A stretch of 64,000 nt of DNA from assembly GCA_002224055.1 (NCBI GenBank), contig AZLU01000006.1:268166-332165 (forward strand), in the 5' to 3' direction. How positions within the stretch are numbered: position 1 is the first letter of the stretch; every line of letters starts with the position of its first letter. The translations under genes and the position numbers were made by a program. A model generated the notes under the pieces. It saw only the letters and a program-made list of their open reading frames with translations, searched no databases and was not told the origin of the DNA. This DNA comes from Pezizomycotina sp. ARF18. Its lineage: Eukaryota; Ascomycota. Below, piece after piece: positions 63,087-64,000 of this stretch.

Positions 63087-63234
63087 CCCTGCTAAAGTTT
63101 TTCGGCAGAAAATTTTGCGACATTGAGATAGATAGCAAAAGCTTTTCCTCGAAAAGCTTCAATTGAAGCATCTCTCAAACCAACCGGAACACAACAGGAA
63201 GCTATTGAAGCTTTCTTTTATTGCTCAAAAAGCC
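61788..63234. other. Spacer with microsatellites and a GC-rich patch
   Basis: The left part is the HNH gene promoter. A (CA)n run lies at 62336-62348, an AT run at 62695-62712, a GAAA run at about 62953-62970 and a T34 tract at 63053-63086. A GC-richer patch at 62367-62640 has overlapping frames on both strands without motifs and a short imperfect duplication (CAGCCT-CAGCCTTCCC units, 62580-62640). The unit AAGCAGGCAATAT occurs twice at 62815-62870. Confidence 0.5.
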
Positions 63235-64000
63235 ATGGACATCCACCGCTGCCGCTTCATAGACTATCAACCTTCCCCAATAAACGCCCTCGCCTTCTCG
63301 CACCCGATCCCGCGCACGCCGCGAACATCCCGCATCCCCTCCACCCTCCGCCTCGCCATAGGCCGCGCGAACGGCACCATTGAGATATGGAACCCGCAGT
63401 CCAACTGGCTCACGAGTCACGCTCCACTCACCTACATCCTCAATCGAAGGATTGGTGTGGATTCGCTCCGAAGACGCATCCGTCAAGACCGGCGAGGTAA
63501 ACCGGCTATTAGTATCGGCGGCGGCTCGACGAAGGTAACGGAGTGGATTTGGTTACTGGAAAACCGTTGAATGCTTTCGATTGTAATAAGGTGTTATATG
63601 GAGTATTGCGGCGCAGCCGAGGAAGTCGCACTTTGCTGCTCCTAATACCGAGAAAAAAGTAGACGGAGGGGTAGAAGAGAAAGAGGGGGAAGATGAAGGA
63701 GAAGGCGGGAGCAGTTAGTCGTCGGATGCAGCGACGGATCACTCGTATTAATTTCTACGGAAGGCGGGCGCGGTAGCATGCAATTCATGCGCGTACTCAG
63801 CCACTCTAAAAAGCCCGCGTGTTATCACTCACATACCAAAACCCCACACCATCGTCGTCGGTATGTCGGACTCGCGGATGCGCGTATTCGACACCCGCTC
63901 GAACAGGATAATAAGCACTATGGGCGTCGGACAAGACCGCCAAAAGGACGTCCTACTCTGGAGCGTGAAATGGTTACCTGGCCAATCACCGCCGGTGGGG
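63235..64000 (+). CDS. UTP4: UTP4-like WD40 protein of the U3 snoRNP, N-terminal part (runs off right edge)
   Basis: A nucleolar t-UTP/UtpA subunit of the small-subunit processome, needed for 35S pre-rRNA transcription and early 18S processing. The start at 63235 gives MDIHRCRFIDYQPSPINALA, then STLRLAIGRANGTIEIWNPQ, the first propeller blade, as in Utp4/Cirhin. Further on: KVTEWIWLLE-like blade end, a SDSRMRVFDTRSNRIISTMG blade and GQDRQKDVLLWSVKWLPG at the right edge. A basic/acidic low-complexity insert (about 63640-63720, Glu/Lys-rich) lies between blades. Frame changes occur near 63450, 63560, 63790 and 63830. The remaining propeller and the C-terminal domain lie outside the window. Confidence 0.86.

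Overview
The window reads as nuclear DNA of a filamentous ascomycete (Pezizomycotina). The signs are short introns with GTAAGT-like donors and CTAAC branch points, a bZIP factor with a DUF3425-type tail, a fungal HNH-domain protein, a Skp2-like fungal F-box protein, and orthologues of fungal housekeeping genes (Nog2, Prp17, folylpolyglutamate synthase, Tae1, AP180, mitochondrial Asp-tRNA synthetase, Ppz-type phosphatase, Utp4). Nothing in the sequence fixes genus or species. Gene density is low for this group: about 17 supported genes in 64 kb, separated by 0.5 to 5.6 kb of AT-rich spacer full of homopolymers and microsatellites.

Layout from left to right: NOG2 N-terminus (-, cut by the left edge); a Cep57/Ppc89-like spindle-pole coiled-coil protein (+); bZIP-DUF3425 regulator (-); aldehyde dehydrogenase (-); PRP17/CDC40 (-) divergent from folylpolyglutamate synthase (+); a Lys/Pro/Ser-rich disordered protein (+); a tiny single-membrane-span protein (-) divergent from the N-terminal protein methyltransferase TAE1 (+); AP180-like clathrin adaptor (-); mitochondrial aspartyl-tRNA synthetase (+); a multi-exon protein of unknown function (-); a long empty tract; a PPZ-type phosphatase (+); a 4.5 kb gene-free island with two sets of diverged tandem repeats; a poorly resolved gene-like stretch (+); a Skp2-like F-box protein (+); a long coiled-coil protein (+); a broken Gag-like retroelement fossil (-) next to an HNH-domain gene (-); and the UTP4 N-terminus (+, cut by the right edge).

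The genes do not form a pathway or cluster. Most are unrelated core functions: ribosome biogenesis (NOG2, UTP4), splicing (PRP17), folate (FPGS), translation (MSD1, TAE1), endocytosis (AP180) and signalling (PPZ).

The most pervasive feature is that nearly every conserved gene is cut by single-base frame changes, many at homopolymers, although the flanking frames match essential proteins closely. I read this as uncorrected long-read indel error, not biology. Coding spans below are therefore gene spans, not clean reading frames. I found no convincing new defence or mobile system. The best leads are the repeat island at 47.6-50.7 kb, the aldehyde dehydrogenase with altered signature motifs, the small membrane protein at 24.6 kb, and the HNH gene beside the Gag-like fossil.
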